A DNA stretch of 64,000 nucleotides from Cellulomonas wangleii (GTDB lineage: Bacteria > Actinomycetota > Actinomycetes > Actinomycetales > Cellulomonadaceae): assembly GCF_018388445.1 (NCBI RefSeq), contig NZ_CP074405.1, positions 3,596,001 to 3,660,000 on the forward strand. Direction: 5' to 3'. Shown here in pieces: positions 44,278-52,517 of this stretch. The position numbers and the translations under genes are program-made. How positions within the stretch are numbered: the stretch's first letter is position 1; every line of letters starts with the position of its first letter. Below the pieces are notes generated by a model. That model was not told where the DNA came from. It did not search any database and saw only the letters and a program-made list of their open reading frames with translations.

Positions 44278-44978
44278 GCGACCCGACGACGACCACGACC
44301 ACGGGACCGCGCGGCGCGGTCCGGGTGCTGCTGGCCGACGACCACGCGGCGATCCGCGCCGGGCTGCGGCTCATGCTCGAGCAGTCGGGGCGGGTGCAGG
44401 TCGTGGGCGAGGCCGCCGACGGGGACGTCGCGGTGCGTCAGACGCGCGCGCTGCGGCCCGACGTCGTGCTGATGGACGTGCGCATGCCGGGGACCGACGG
44501 CATCGCCGCGACGGCCGCGATCGTCGGCGAAGGGCTGTCCGAGGTCGTGGCGCTGACGACGTTCGACCTCGACGAGTACGTGCTGGGGATGGTCCGGGCG
44601 GGGGCCGCCGGGTTCCTGCTGAAGACCGTCGGCGCCGGCGACCTCGTCGACGCGGTGTGCCGGGTGGCCGCCGGTGAGGGCGTCCTCGCGCCCGAGGTCA
44701 CGCGCCGGCTGCTCGACGCGGTCGCGTCCCACGTCCCCGCCGACGCGCCCGCCACGGCCCCGGCCGACGACCGCCTCGCGGGCCTCACCGCCCGCGAGCG
44801 CGACGTCCTCGACGCCCTGGGCGACGGGCTGTCCAACGCGGACATCGCCGCACGGCTCGTGGTCTCGGAGACGACCGTGAAGTCCCACGTCAGCCACGTG
44901 CTCGCCAAGCTGGGCGTGCGGACACGGCTGCAGGCGGGGGTGCTGGCGCGGGACCTGCGGGGGTCGGACCGGCCCTGA
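44274..44978 (+). CDS. NarL/FixJ-family response regulator
   Basis: This 234-aa protein has a receiver domain (RVLLADDHAAIRAG, phospho-acceptor Asp68 in VVLMDVRMPG, Lys in GFLLKTVG) and a LuxR-type helix-turn-helix (LTARERDVLDALGDGLSNADIAARLVVSETTVKSHVSHVLAKLG). It is partner of the preceding kinase, with a GTGA overlap. A Thr-rich N-terminal stretch of about eight residues precedes the receiver. Target genes are not evident. Confidence 0.92.
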   Translation: MSDPTTTTTTGPRGAVRVLLADDHAAIRAGLRLMLEQSGRVQVVGEAADGDVAVRQTRALRPDVVLMDVRMPGTDGIAATAAIVGEGLSEVVALTTFDLDEYVLGMVRAGAAGFLLKTVGAGDLVDAVCRVAAGEGVLAPEVTRRLLDAVASHVPADAPATAPADDRLAGLTARERDVLDALGDGLSNADIAARLVVSETTVKSHVSHVLAKLGVRTRLQAGVLARDLRGSDRP

Positions 44979-44985
44979 GGCCCCC

Positions 44986-45020
44986 TCATCGTCGACGTCC
45001 AGGGCTGGTACGACGACGGC
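44986..45020 (+). pseudogene. 35-bp echo of the downstream secreted-protein gene
   Basis: These 35 bases are identical to 47014-47048 inside the next gene and encode IVDVQGWYDDG. Weaker similarity continues for about nine bases. The echo lies in noncoding DNA just after the response regulator stop and has no start or domain around it, so it is probably a remnant of a lost tandem paralogue. Confidence 0.7.
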
Positions 45021-45194
45021 GCCCGCACCTCTCCTGATCGGGCCCACGACAGACCGCGATCTCGTCCGTCGAACGCCTGCGGAGCGCACCGCCCGGCTGG
45101 CAGGCTGTCAGCACTCCACGGCTGCCGACCCTGGGGTGCCGTGCTCCACCGGCGATCCACCCGAGCCGCGGCACCGCCACCAGCGAGGACCTCC

Positions 45195-47396
45195 ATGAAC
45201 CGTCGCCCTCTCGTGCTCAGCACCGTCATCGCGCTGACCGCTGCCGTCGTGGTCCCCGCCGCGGGAGCGGCAGCGGCGCCGCAGCCGGCCGACCGCGTGT
45301 CCGCCCTCACCTCCACGTACCGGTCCTACGGGCGCCCGGCGTCCCACACGCCGCCGACCGCACCGATCGCCGCGACGCTGCTGCCCGGGTCGGCGGACGC
45401 CCTGCGCCTGACGACCACGGCGACCGGCAGCACGGTGAGGAGCCTCGACGTCCGGGCGCCCGAGGCCGCACCCCGGCTCGCCGTGGGCAGCCACGCGGTC
45501 GGAGCCACCGCGTCCACCGTGCAGCTGTCGCTCACCGCCGACGACGGCTGCACGGCGACGAGCGGCGAGCTGGACGTCCTGGCCGTCGAGCACGACGACG
45601 CGGGCCGGCTGACCTCCCTGGCCGCGGACTACGTCGTCGGGTGCACGGACGGCAGACAGCGCTCGGGCTCGGTGCGGTGGAACAGCGCGGTGCCTTACGC
45701 GGTCACGACGACCCCCGGCAAGGTCGCCCCCACCCCGCTGCCCCCCGGCCGGACGGTGCAGGCCTCGGTCGTGCTCACGAACGCGGGGACGGCGTCGCAG
45801 ACCTACGGCCCGTCGTCGTTCCCGCGCGTCGAGGAGCTCGACGCGCCCCACAGCATCACGCAGGACGGCTGCGACGGCGTGACCCTCGCACCCGGCGGGA
45901 CCTGCCGCATCGACCTCGCGTTCGACCCGGAGCCCCTGCGCGGGGGGTTCCTCGCCCACCTCGAGACGCCCGACGGCTCACCCGGCGGCACGGCCTACAC
46001 CTGGGTCCAGCTCGACTGGTGGGAGCTGCCCCAGCCGACCTTCACGGCGACCCCCGTGCGTGGCGGGGTACGGCTGACCACGACGTCGGAGGCCGCGACC
46101 TTCGACGTGATGCGCGACAGCACGCTGGTCGCCGACGACGTGACGCTGCCCTGGACGGATCCCTCGGCCGTCGCGGGTGCGGACCACGAGTACCGCATCG
46201 GCGCCAACTGGGACAGCCAGACGCTCTGGTCCGCGCGGACGGTGACCAGGGGGGCGCTCCCGGTGCCCCGGGGGGCCGAGGGCGAGTTCGTGGCGCTGCC
46301 GCCCACGCGCGTGCTCGACACGCGCACCGGGACCGGCGCCCGGGCCGGGGCGGTCGGACCGAGCACCTCGGTGAGGTTCGACCCGCTCGCCGGTACCCAG
46401 GTCCCCCGCGACGCCGTGCTCGCGGTGCTCCTCAACGTGACCGGCACGGAGGCGAGCACCCCGACGCACGTGCGTGCCTGGCCCTCGGGCACGGAGCTGC
46501 CGACGACCTCGTCGCTCAACCTGGTGCCCGGCCGCAGCCGCCCCAACCAGGTCATCCTCCCGCTGGGCGAGAACGACCGGGTCTCCCTGTTCAACGACAG
46601 CGGGACCACCCACCTCCTCGCGGACGTCCAGGGCTACTTCGTCTCGTCGAGCAGCACGAGCACCGACGGCGGCGGGTACCACCCGATCGACCCCGTGCGG
46701 GCGCTGGACACACGCACCGCCCGGGGCACCGGCCCGGCTGCGGCCCTGCGCGCCGACGAGGTCGTCTGGGTCCCGTTGACCCTGCCGGACGGCACCGGCA
46801 CCGTCAGCGCCGTCGACGTCAACCTCACCGTCACCGAGCCCGGCACCGAGGGGCACCTCATCGCCTGGTCGGGCGCGGGTGACGCCCCGGGGGTCTCCAA
46901 CGCGAACTTCGTCGCCGGGCAGACCATCGCCAACCACTCCACGGTCCCGGTCTCCTACCGCGCGGGACGCCCCGGGATCGCGGTGCGCAACGTGGCCCGC
47001 GGCACCACCCACGTCATCGTCGACGTCCAGGGCTGGTACGACGACGGCAGCCGCGCCGACGGTCTGCGCTTCCGGCCCGTCACGACCACGCGGATCCACG
47101 ACAGCCGTGACGGCGTGGGCCGACCGCCCGTGGACTGGGAGATCCCGGTGACCGCCCGGCCCGACGCGGTCGCCCACGTCGTCAACATCACCGCGACGCA
47201 GGGCGTCGGGCCCGGCCACGTCATCGCCTGGGGCGGCGGCGACCCCCGGCCGAGCACGTCGGTCCTCAACTACGCGCCCGGCGAGGACGCGCCCAACCTG
47301 GCCGTCGTCACCAGCCCGCTCTCGCGGCAGCTCGGGGTGACGACGATGACCTCGTACGCGCACGTCGTCGTCGACCACCTCGGCTACTACTACTGA
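45195..47396 (+). CDS. Secreted protein with three tandem DTR-type repeats
   Basis: This 733-aa protein has a signal peptide (MNRRPLVLSTVIALTAAVVV..., cleavage near AAA at about 27). An N-terminal beta-rich region follows, with a choice-of-anchor-like segment holding a Cys pair (DGCDGVTLAPGGTCRIDLAF). Three repeats of about 120 residues come next, each with a D-(T/S)-R motif (RVLDTRTG, RALDTRTA, RIHDSRDG), a (V/L)N(V/L/I)T strand and a closing VQGYF, VQGWY or HLGYYY. Such repeats occur in secreted actinobacterial proteins of unknown function, often beside hydrolases. ATG 45195 follows GAGG at seven bases. No anchor is seen, so it is probably released. A remnant of a similar gene lies just upstream. 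Confidence 0.8.
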   Translation: MNRRPLVLSTVIALTAAVVVPAAGAAAAPQPADRVSALTSTYRSYGRPASHTPPTAPIAATLLPGSADALRLTTTATGSTVRSLDVRAPEAAPRLAVGSHAVGATASTVQLSLTADDGCTATSGELDVLAVEHDDAGRLTSLAADYVVGCTDGRQRSGSVRWNSAVPYAVTTTPGKVAPTPLPPGRTVQASVVLTNAGTASQTYGPSSFPRVEELDAPHSITQDGCDGVTLAPGGTCRIDLAFDPEPLRGGFLAHLETPDGSPGGTAYTWVQLDWWELPQPTFTATPVRGGVRLTTTSEAATFDVMRDSTLVADDVTLPWTDPSAVAGADHEYRIGANWDSQTLWSARTVTRGALPVPRGAEGEFVALPPTRVLDTRTGTGARAGAVGPSTSVRFDPLAGTQVPRDAVLAVLLNVTGTEASTPTHVRAWPSGTELPTTSSLNLVPGRSRPNQVILPLGENDRVSLFNDSGTTHLLADVQGYFVSSSSTSTDGGGYHPIDPVRALDTRTARGTGPAAALRADEVVWVPLTLPDGTGTVSAVDVNLTVTEPGTEGHLIAWSGAGDAPGVSNANFVAGQTIANHSTVPVSYRAGRPGIAVRNVARGTTHVIVDVQGWYDDGSRADGLRFRPVTTTRIHDSRDGVGRPPVDWEIPVTARPDAVAHVVNITATQGVGPGHVIAWGGGDPRPSTSVLNYAPGEDAPNLAVVTSPLSRQLGVTTMTSYAHVVVDHLGYYY

Positions 47397-47519
47397 TCGG
47401 GCACCGCTGAGCCGGACCGGGCCGGACCGGACCGGGCGTGCCTGCCACGAGCGTCCGGCGGGAGCGGGTACGCCCGTTCACCGAGCGGGACGAGCGTCCA
47501 GACGGTAGGAAAGTGCGGC

Positions 47520-48551
47520 ATGGTGCGCGTCGGCTTTCACAACTCACACGAGCAGGTCCACCCGTCCGCCCTGCTGGCGGCCACGCAGCTGGCGGAGCAG
47601 CGCGGCTTCGACGCCGCGATGTGCTCGGACCACTGGGCACCGTGGCAGTCCACGCAGGGGCACTCCGGGTTCGCCTGGACGTGGCTGGGCTCGGCCCTGG
47701 CGACGACCCGCCTGCCGTTCGGCGTCGTCAACGCGCCGGGCCAGCGGTACCACCCGGCGATCATCGCCCAGGCCGCCGCGACGCTGGCCGCGATGTACCC
47801 GGGCCGCTTCTGGGTGGCGCTCGGCTCGGGCGAGAACATGAACGAGCACATCACCGGCGACGGGTGGCTGCCCAAGCCGGTGCGCGACGCGCGCCTGGTC
47901 GAGTGCGTCCAGATCATCCGCGCGCTGCTCGACGGCGAGGAGGTCACGCACGACGGCCTCGTGAAGGTCGACCGCGCCAAGCTGTGGACGCTCCCGGACG
48001 TCAAGCCGCTGCTCATCGGCCCGGCGGTGTCGGTCGCCACGGCCCGCAACCACGCCCGCTGGGCGGACGGGCTGGTCACGGTGAACCAGCCGGAGGAGAA
48101 GCTGCGCCGGATCGTCGCCGAGTACCGGGACGCCGGCGGCCGCGGCGAGATCTCCCTGCAGGTCCACGTGTCCTTCGCCCCCACGGACGCCGAGGCGCTG
48201 CGCCTGGCGCGCGAGCAGTGGGCGGGCAACGCGATCGGCCCGCCCGTCGCGTGGGACCTGGACACCCCGGAGGCGTTCGACCAGATCGCGGACAAGGTCG
48301 GTGACGACGTGCTGCGCGGGTCCGTGCTCGTCGAGCACGACCCGCAGCGCCTCGCCGACCGGCTCGTCGCGCTGGCCGAGATCGGCTTCGACGCCGTCTA
48401 CCTGCACCAGATCGCGACCGACCCCGTCCCGTCGGACGAGAAGCACCCCGACGCCGAGGGCACCGCGACGCGCCCGTCGTCGACCCTCGAGGCGTTCGTC
48501 GACATGGCCGCCCAGCACCTGCTGCCCGCCCTGAAGGAGGTCGGCGCGTGA
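47520..48551 (+). CDS. LLM-class flavoprotein (probable non-F420 type)
   Basis: This 343-aa luciferase-like protein begins MVRVGFHNSHEQVHPSALL and contains FDAAMCSDHWAPW, RYHPAIIAQAAATLAAMYPGRFWVALGSGENMNEH and LLIGPAVS. It matches the LLM subgroup thought to use flavin rather than F420. GGAAAG lies six bases before the ATG. Its stop overlaps the GH13 start (GTGA). Pairing of this subgroup with trehalose-synthase-like genes is something I have seen in related genomes; the biochemical link is unknown. Confidence 0.85.
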   Translation: MVRVGFHNSHEQVHPSALLAATQLAEQRGFDAAMCSDHWAPWQSTQGHSGFAWTWLGSALATTRLPFGVVNAPGQRYHPAIIAQAAATLAAMYPGRFWVALGSGENMNEHITGDGWLPKPVRDARLVECVQIIRALLDGEEVTHDGLVKVDRAKLWTLPDVKPLLIGPAVSVATARNHARWADGLVTVNQPEEKLRRIVAEYRDAGGRGEISLQVHVSFAPTDAEALRLAREQWAGNAIGPPVAWDLDTPEAFDQIADKVGDDVLRGSVLVEHDPQRLADRLVALAEIGFDAVYLHQIATDPVPSDEKHPDAEGTATRPSSTLEAFVDMAAQHLLPALKEVGA

Positions 48552-50242
48552 GGATCCGCGACACCGGTGACCTGTGGTGGAAGTCCGCCGTCATCTACTG
48601 CCTCGACGTCGAGACCTACATGGACTGGAACGACGACGGCATCGGCGACCTGCCCGGACTCCTCCAGCGCATCGACCACCTGGCCGAGCTGGGAGTGACC
48701 TGCCTGTGGCTCATGCCGTTCTACCCGACGGCCGACCGCGACGACGGCTACGACATCACCGACTACTACGGGGTCGACCCGCGCCTGGGCGACGCCGGCG
48801 ACCTCGTCGAGCTGGTCCGGACCGCGAACGACCGCGGCATCCGGGTGATCGCCGACCTCGTCGTCAACCACACCTCGGACCGCCACCCGTGGTTCCGCTC
48901 CGCGCGGCGCTCGAAGGACAGCCCGTACCGCGACTGGTACGTGTGGCGCGAGGACGCCCCGCCGGACACGTCGAAGGAGGTCGTCTTCCCGGACAAGGAG
49001 GACGGCATCTGGACGTACGACGAGCAGGCGGAGGCCTGGTACCGGCACCGGTTCTACCGGCACCAGCCGGACCTCAACACCGCGAACCCGAAGGTCCGCG
49101 ACGCGATCGCCAAGCTCGTGGGGTACTGGGCGCAGATGGGCCTGGACGGGTTCCGCGTCGACGCGGTGCCGTTCTTCCTCGCCGACGCCGCCGACGGCAA
49201 GGGCGACGACGTCGACCACCCGCACGAGTTCCTGCAGCAGCTGCGCGCGTTCCTGTCGCGGCGCACGGGCGACTCGATCCTCATGGGCGAGGTCAACCTG
49301 CCGTACGACCAGCAGCGCCTGTTCTTCGGCGACCACGACTCCGACGGCGACCACGAGGGCGCGGAGCTGAACCTGCAGTTCGACTTCGTCCTCATGCAGC
49401 AGATGTACCTGGCGCTGGCCCGCCAGGACGCGACGCCGATCGCCGACACCCTGCGCTCGCGCCCGACCATCCCGTCGGACGCCCAGTGGGCGACGTTCGT
49501 GCGCAACCACGACGAGCTGACGCTCGACAAGCTCTCGGACGACGAGCGCCAGGAGGTGTTCGACGCCTTCGGCCCCGAGCCGGAGCACCAGCTCTACGAC
49601 CGTGGCCTGCGCCGCCGCCTGCCCCCGATGCTCGACGGCGACCCGCGCCGCGTGCGGATGGTCTACTCCCTGCTGTTCAGCCTGCCGGGCACCCCGGTGC
49701 TGTTCTACGGCGAGGAGATCGGCATGGGTGAGAACCTCGCCGCCGAGGGCCGGCTCGCGGTGCGCACGCCGATGCAGTGGACGTCGGGCCGCAACGGCGG
49801 GTTCTCCGACGCGCCGCCGTCGCGGCTGGCGGGCCCGGTTCCCGAGGGTGCCTACGCGCCGGAGCACGTCAACGTGTCCGACCAGCGCCGGGACCCCGAC
49901 TCGCTGCTCAACTTCGTCCAGCAGCTGGCCCGGCGGTACCGCGAGTGCCCCGAGCTCGGGTGGACGGAGCACGCGGAGATCCTCGACCAGCCGCACCCCG
50001 CCGTGCTCGCTCACCGCTCCACGTGGCAGGACGCGTCGATGGTCGCGCTGCACAACCTCGGCTCCGAGGCGGTGCGGGTGCCGCTGCACCTGCCCGAGAC
50101 CGACGAGGACTCCCGCCTCATCGACCTGCTGCGCGACGACGAGCTGGTGCCGGACGAGAAGGGCCACGTGGAGGTCGAGCTCGAGGGCTACGGGTACCGG
50201 TGGCTGCGGGTCGCGCAGCCCGGCTCGCGGCGCCTGCTGTGA
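48548..50242 (+). CDS. GH13 enzyme, trehalose synthase-like
   Basis: This 564-aa alpha-amylase-superfamily barrel has the catalytic triad: nucleophile Asp205 (GFRVDAV), acid/base Glu248 (MGEVN) and Asp322 (RNHDEL). DGYDITDYYGVDPRLG and DLVVNHTSDRHPWF are typical of TreS-type and oligo-glucosidase enzymes. TreS interconverts maltose and trehalose, feeding trehalose or glycogen metabolism. The overlap with the LLM flavoprotein gene shows co-translation. Other treS/glgE/pep2 genes are not in the window, so an alpha-glucosidase role is an alternative. Confidence 0.87.
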   Translation: MRIRDTGDLWWKSAVIYCLDVETYMDWNDDGIGDLPGLLQRIDHLAELGVTCLWLMPFYPTADRDDGYDITDYYGVDPRLGDAGDLVELVRTANDRGIRVIADLVVNHTSDRHPWFRSARRSKDSPYRDWYVWREDAPPDTSKEVVFPDKEDGIWTYDEQAEAWYRHRFYRHQPDLNTANPKVRDAIAKLVGYWAQMGLDGFRVDAVPFFLADAADGKGDDVDHPHEFLQQLRAFLSRRTGDSILMGEVNLPYDQQRLFFGDHDSDGDHEGAELNLQFDFVLMQQMYLALARQDATPIADTLRSRPTIPSDAQWATFVRNHDELTLDKLSDDERQEVFDAFGPEPEHQLYDRGLRRRLPPMLDGDPRRVRMVYSLLFSLPGTPVLFYGEEIGMGENLAAEGRLAVRTPMQWTSGRNGGFSDAPPSRLAGPVPEGAYAPEHVNVSDQRRDPDSLLNFVQQLARRYRECPELGWTEHAEILDQPHPAVLAHRSTWQDASMVALHNLGSEAVRVPLHLPETDEDSRLIDLLRDDELVPDEKGHVEVELEGYGYRWLRVAQPGSRRLL

Positions 50243-50261
50243 GACGACCGGCGCGGCGCAG

Positions 50262-50267
50262 TATCGT
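50262..50267 (+). promoter_or_regulatory. -10 element before the leader peptide/epimerase unit
   Basis: TATCGT lies 29 bases before the leader ATG, allowing a 5' leader of about 22 bases that includes an AAAGG ribosome binding site (50286-50290). Confidence 0.45.
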
Positions 50268-50296
50268 GGGCCGCCGATCCCCCCGAAAGGCCGTCG

Positions 50297-50368
50297 ATGA
50301 CCACCCCCTGCCGGGCCGTGCGTGCCCGTGACCTGCCCGTCCCCGCAGCGACGGGGGCACCGGCATGA
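50297..50368 (+). CDS. 23-aa leader peptide (uORF) coupled to the epimerase gene
   Basis: ATG 50297 has AAAGG six bases upstream and opens 23 codons (MTTPCRAVRARDLPVPAATG, then APA). They end in a TGA overlapping the epimerase ATG (ATGA). The peptide has one Cys and a run of Pro/Ala, and no membrane helix. A CCCGTC/GACGGG hairpin lies near its end. It looks like a coupling or attenuating upstream ORF rather than a protein with its own role. Confidence 0.5.
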   Translation: MTTPCRAVRARDLPVPAATGAPA

Positions 50369-51216
50369 CGCGGGTCCTCGTCACCGGTGCGGGCGGTTAC
50401 ATCGGCCGGCACGTCGTGCGCGCGTTGAGCGCGGCCGGCGCCGAGGTCGTGGCGGTGGACCGCGCGGGCGGGTCGTCGGAGCTGCCCGCCGGGGTGACGA
50501 CGACGCAGCGCGACATCTTCTCCGAGACCGACGAGCTGCTCGACGAGGTCGGGCCGGTCGACGTCTGCCTGCACCTGGCGTGGGAGGCGGGGTTCGTGCA
50601 CGACTCCCCCGTGCACATGCTCCGGCTGTCGGACCACGTGCGGTTCCTCGACGCGGTCGCGGCCCGCGGCACCGAGCGGCTCACGGTGCTGGGCTCGATG
50701 CACGAGGTCGGGTACCACGAGGGCGCCATCACCGAGGACACCCCGACCAACCCGCGGTCGCAGTACGGCATCGCCAAGGACGCCCTGCGCCGCTCCCTGA
50801 CGCTGCGTCACGCGTCGGGCCCCACCACGCTGCAGTGGCTGCGCTGCTTCTACGTGATGGGTGACGACGCGCGCAGCGCCTCGGTGTTCGGCAAGATCCT
50901 CGCGGCCGCGGCCGAGGGTCGCACGACCTTCCCGTTCACCTCCGGCCGCAACCGGTACGACTTCATCGACGTCGCCGAGCTCGGCCACCAGATCGCGGCG
51001 GCCGCGCTGCAGTCCGAGGTGACCGGTGTCATCAACTGCTGCTCGGGCGAGCCGGTCTCGCTGGGTGAGCGCGTCGAGCGGTTCATCGCGGACAACGGCC
51101 TGGACATCCGGCTCGAGTACGGCGTGTACCCCGACCGCGCGTACGACTCCCCGGGCGTCTGGGGCGACCCCACGAAGATCCGGCAGATCCTCGCGGCGGA
51201 GCGCCCGTCGGCCTGA
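50365..51216 (+). CDS. NAD-dependent epimerase/dehydratase (extended SDR)
   Basis: This 283-aa extended SDR has GAGGYIGRHVVRAL at the N-terminus (NAD-binding), a catalytic YxxxK in QYGIAKD, and a C-terminal substrate domain with YDFIDVAELGHQIA. It should act on a nucleotide-sugar or related substrate. Its start overlaps the 23-codon upstream ORF. A GGGGG eight bases before the ATG could also act as ribosome binding site. Confidence 0.87.
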   Translation: MTRVLVTGAGGYIGRHVVRALSAAGAEVVAVDRAGGSSELPAGVTTTQRDIFSETDELLDEVGPVDVCLHLAWEAGFVHDSPVHMLRLSDHVRFLDAVAARGTERLTVLGSMHEVGYHEGAITEDTPTNPRSQYGIAKDALRRSLTLRHASGPTTLQWLRCFYVMGDDARSASVFGKILAAAAEGRTTFPFTSGRNRYDFIDVAELGHQIAAAALQSEVTGVINCCSGEPVSLGERVERFIADNGLDIRLEYGVYPDRAYDSPGVWGDPTKIRQILAAERPSA

Positions 51217-51337
51217 CAGCGCCCCGTCTGAAGCGTTTCGGCAGTCGGCCCGCCCAGGCAACCCCCAGGAACGTCGCGTACGGTGCCGGAGGCCGTCCAC
51301 CGATCCGGGGCGGTCTCCCGACATCCGGAGGACCTTC

Positions 51338-52309
51338 GTGCGACGTCCCACCCCCCGCACCGCGCTGCGCGCCGCAGCCGCAGCCCTGGCGCTCAGCCTG
51401 ACCCTCGCCGCCTGCGCCGGCGACGGCGGGAGCGACGACCCGACCACGCCCGCCCCGCAGCAGACCGACGCGTCGACCGAGGCCCCCACGGCCAGCGCCG
51501 AGGACGTCGCCGCGCTCGAGGCCGTGACGGTCGAGGGCGACGCCGGTGCCGAGCCGAAGGTGACCCTGCCCAGCACCCCGTTCACCGTCTCCGCCGCCGT
51601 GGCCCGCGTCCTCGACGAGGGCACCGGCGAGGAGATCACCGACGGCGACCTCATCGACCTGCACTCGGTGTGGCTCAACGGCGCCGACGCCTCGCCGCTC
51701 TCGTCGTCGTGGGCCAGCGGTGCCCCCGAGCAGATCGTCGTCAGCGAGGCGTCGCTGGCGCCCGTGCTCACCGACATCCTCATCGGCGCCAAGGTCGGCA
51801 CCCGGTTCGCCTTCGCCCTCCCGCAGGGCGAGGACGCCGCGGCCGTCGCCGTCGCCGAGGTCGTCTCGAAGCGCCCGGGCCGCGCCGACGGCACGGCCGT
51901 CGCACCGGTGGACGGCCTGCCCACCGTCACCCTGGCCGACAACGGCGCGCCGTCGCTCGAGCCCGCGTCCGGCGACGCCCCGACCGAGCTCGTCGCCCAG
52001 CCGCTCCTCGAGGGCTCCGGCCCGGAGGTCGCCGCCGGTCAGACCGTGCTCGTGCACTACACGGGCTGGCTGTGGGACGGCACGCAGTTCGACTCCTCGT
52101 GGGAGCGCAGCGTGCCCTTCCCGGTCGAGAACATCGGCCAGGCCACGGTCATCGCCGGCTGGAACGAGGGTCTCGTCGGCCAGAAGGTCGGCAGCCAGGT
52201 CATGCTGGTCGTGCCGCCGGACAAGGGCTACGGCGCCGAGGGCCAGGGCGAGACGATCCCCGGTGACGCGACGCTCGTCTTCGTGGTCGACATCCTCGCC
52301 GCGAGCTGA
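51338..52309 (+). CDS. FKBP-type peptidyl-prolyl isomerase lipoprotein
   Basis: This 323-aa protein has a type II signal peptide with lipobox LAAC (Cys26), an acidic/Thr-rich linker, a divergent FKBP-like region (about 70-175) and a complete C-terminal FKBP domain (QTVLVHYTGWLWDGTQFDSSW, VIAGWNEGLVGQKVGSQVMLVVPPDKGYG, LVFVVDILA). It should fold secreted proteins at the outer face of the membrane. GTG 51338 follows GGAGG at six bases. A long hairpin at 52331-52376 ends the unit. Confidence 0.93.
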   Translation: MRRPTPRTALRAAAAALALSLTLAACAGDGGSDDPTTPAPQQTDASTEAPTASAEDVAALEAVTVEGDAGAEPKVTLPSTPFTVSAAVARVLDEGTGEEITDGDLIDLHSVWLNGADASPLSSSWASGAPEQIVVSEASLAPVLTDILIGAKVGTRFAFALPQGEDAAAVAVAEVVSKRPGRADGTAVAPVDGLPTVTLADNGAPSLEPASGDAPTELVAQPLLEGSGPEVAAGQTVLVHYTGWLWDGTQFDSSWERSVPFPVENIGQATVIAGWNEGLVGQKVGSQVMLVVPPDKGYGAEGQGETIPGDATLVFVVDILAAS

Positions 52310-52330
52310 CGACTGCCGCCTGACGCACCA

Positions 52331-52376
52331 CGACGGGCCGGACCACCTCTCCGCACGAGAGGGGTCCGGCCCGTCG
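52331..52376 (+). terminator. Strong terminator hairpin after the FKBP gene
   Basis: A perfect 14-bp stem (52331-52344 with 52363-52376) is extended inward by CCTCTC/GAGAGG after a single bulged A. It lies 21 bp after the stop codon. Confidence 0.85.
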
Positions 52377-52517
52377 TCGTCCCCTGCCCGTCGCCCGGCA
52401 GCACCGTCCCCCGGCAGCACCGTCGGGCCGGCGGGGACCAGGGACCCTCGTCCTGCCGTCCGGTGCCCGCGCGCCCTACGCTGGCCGCAAGTTCACCTCC
52501 AGCGTGGGAGGGTCCAG

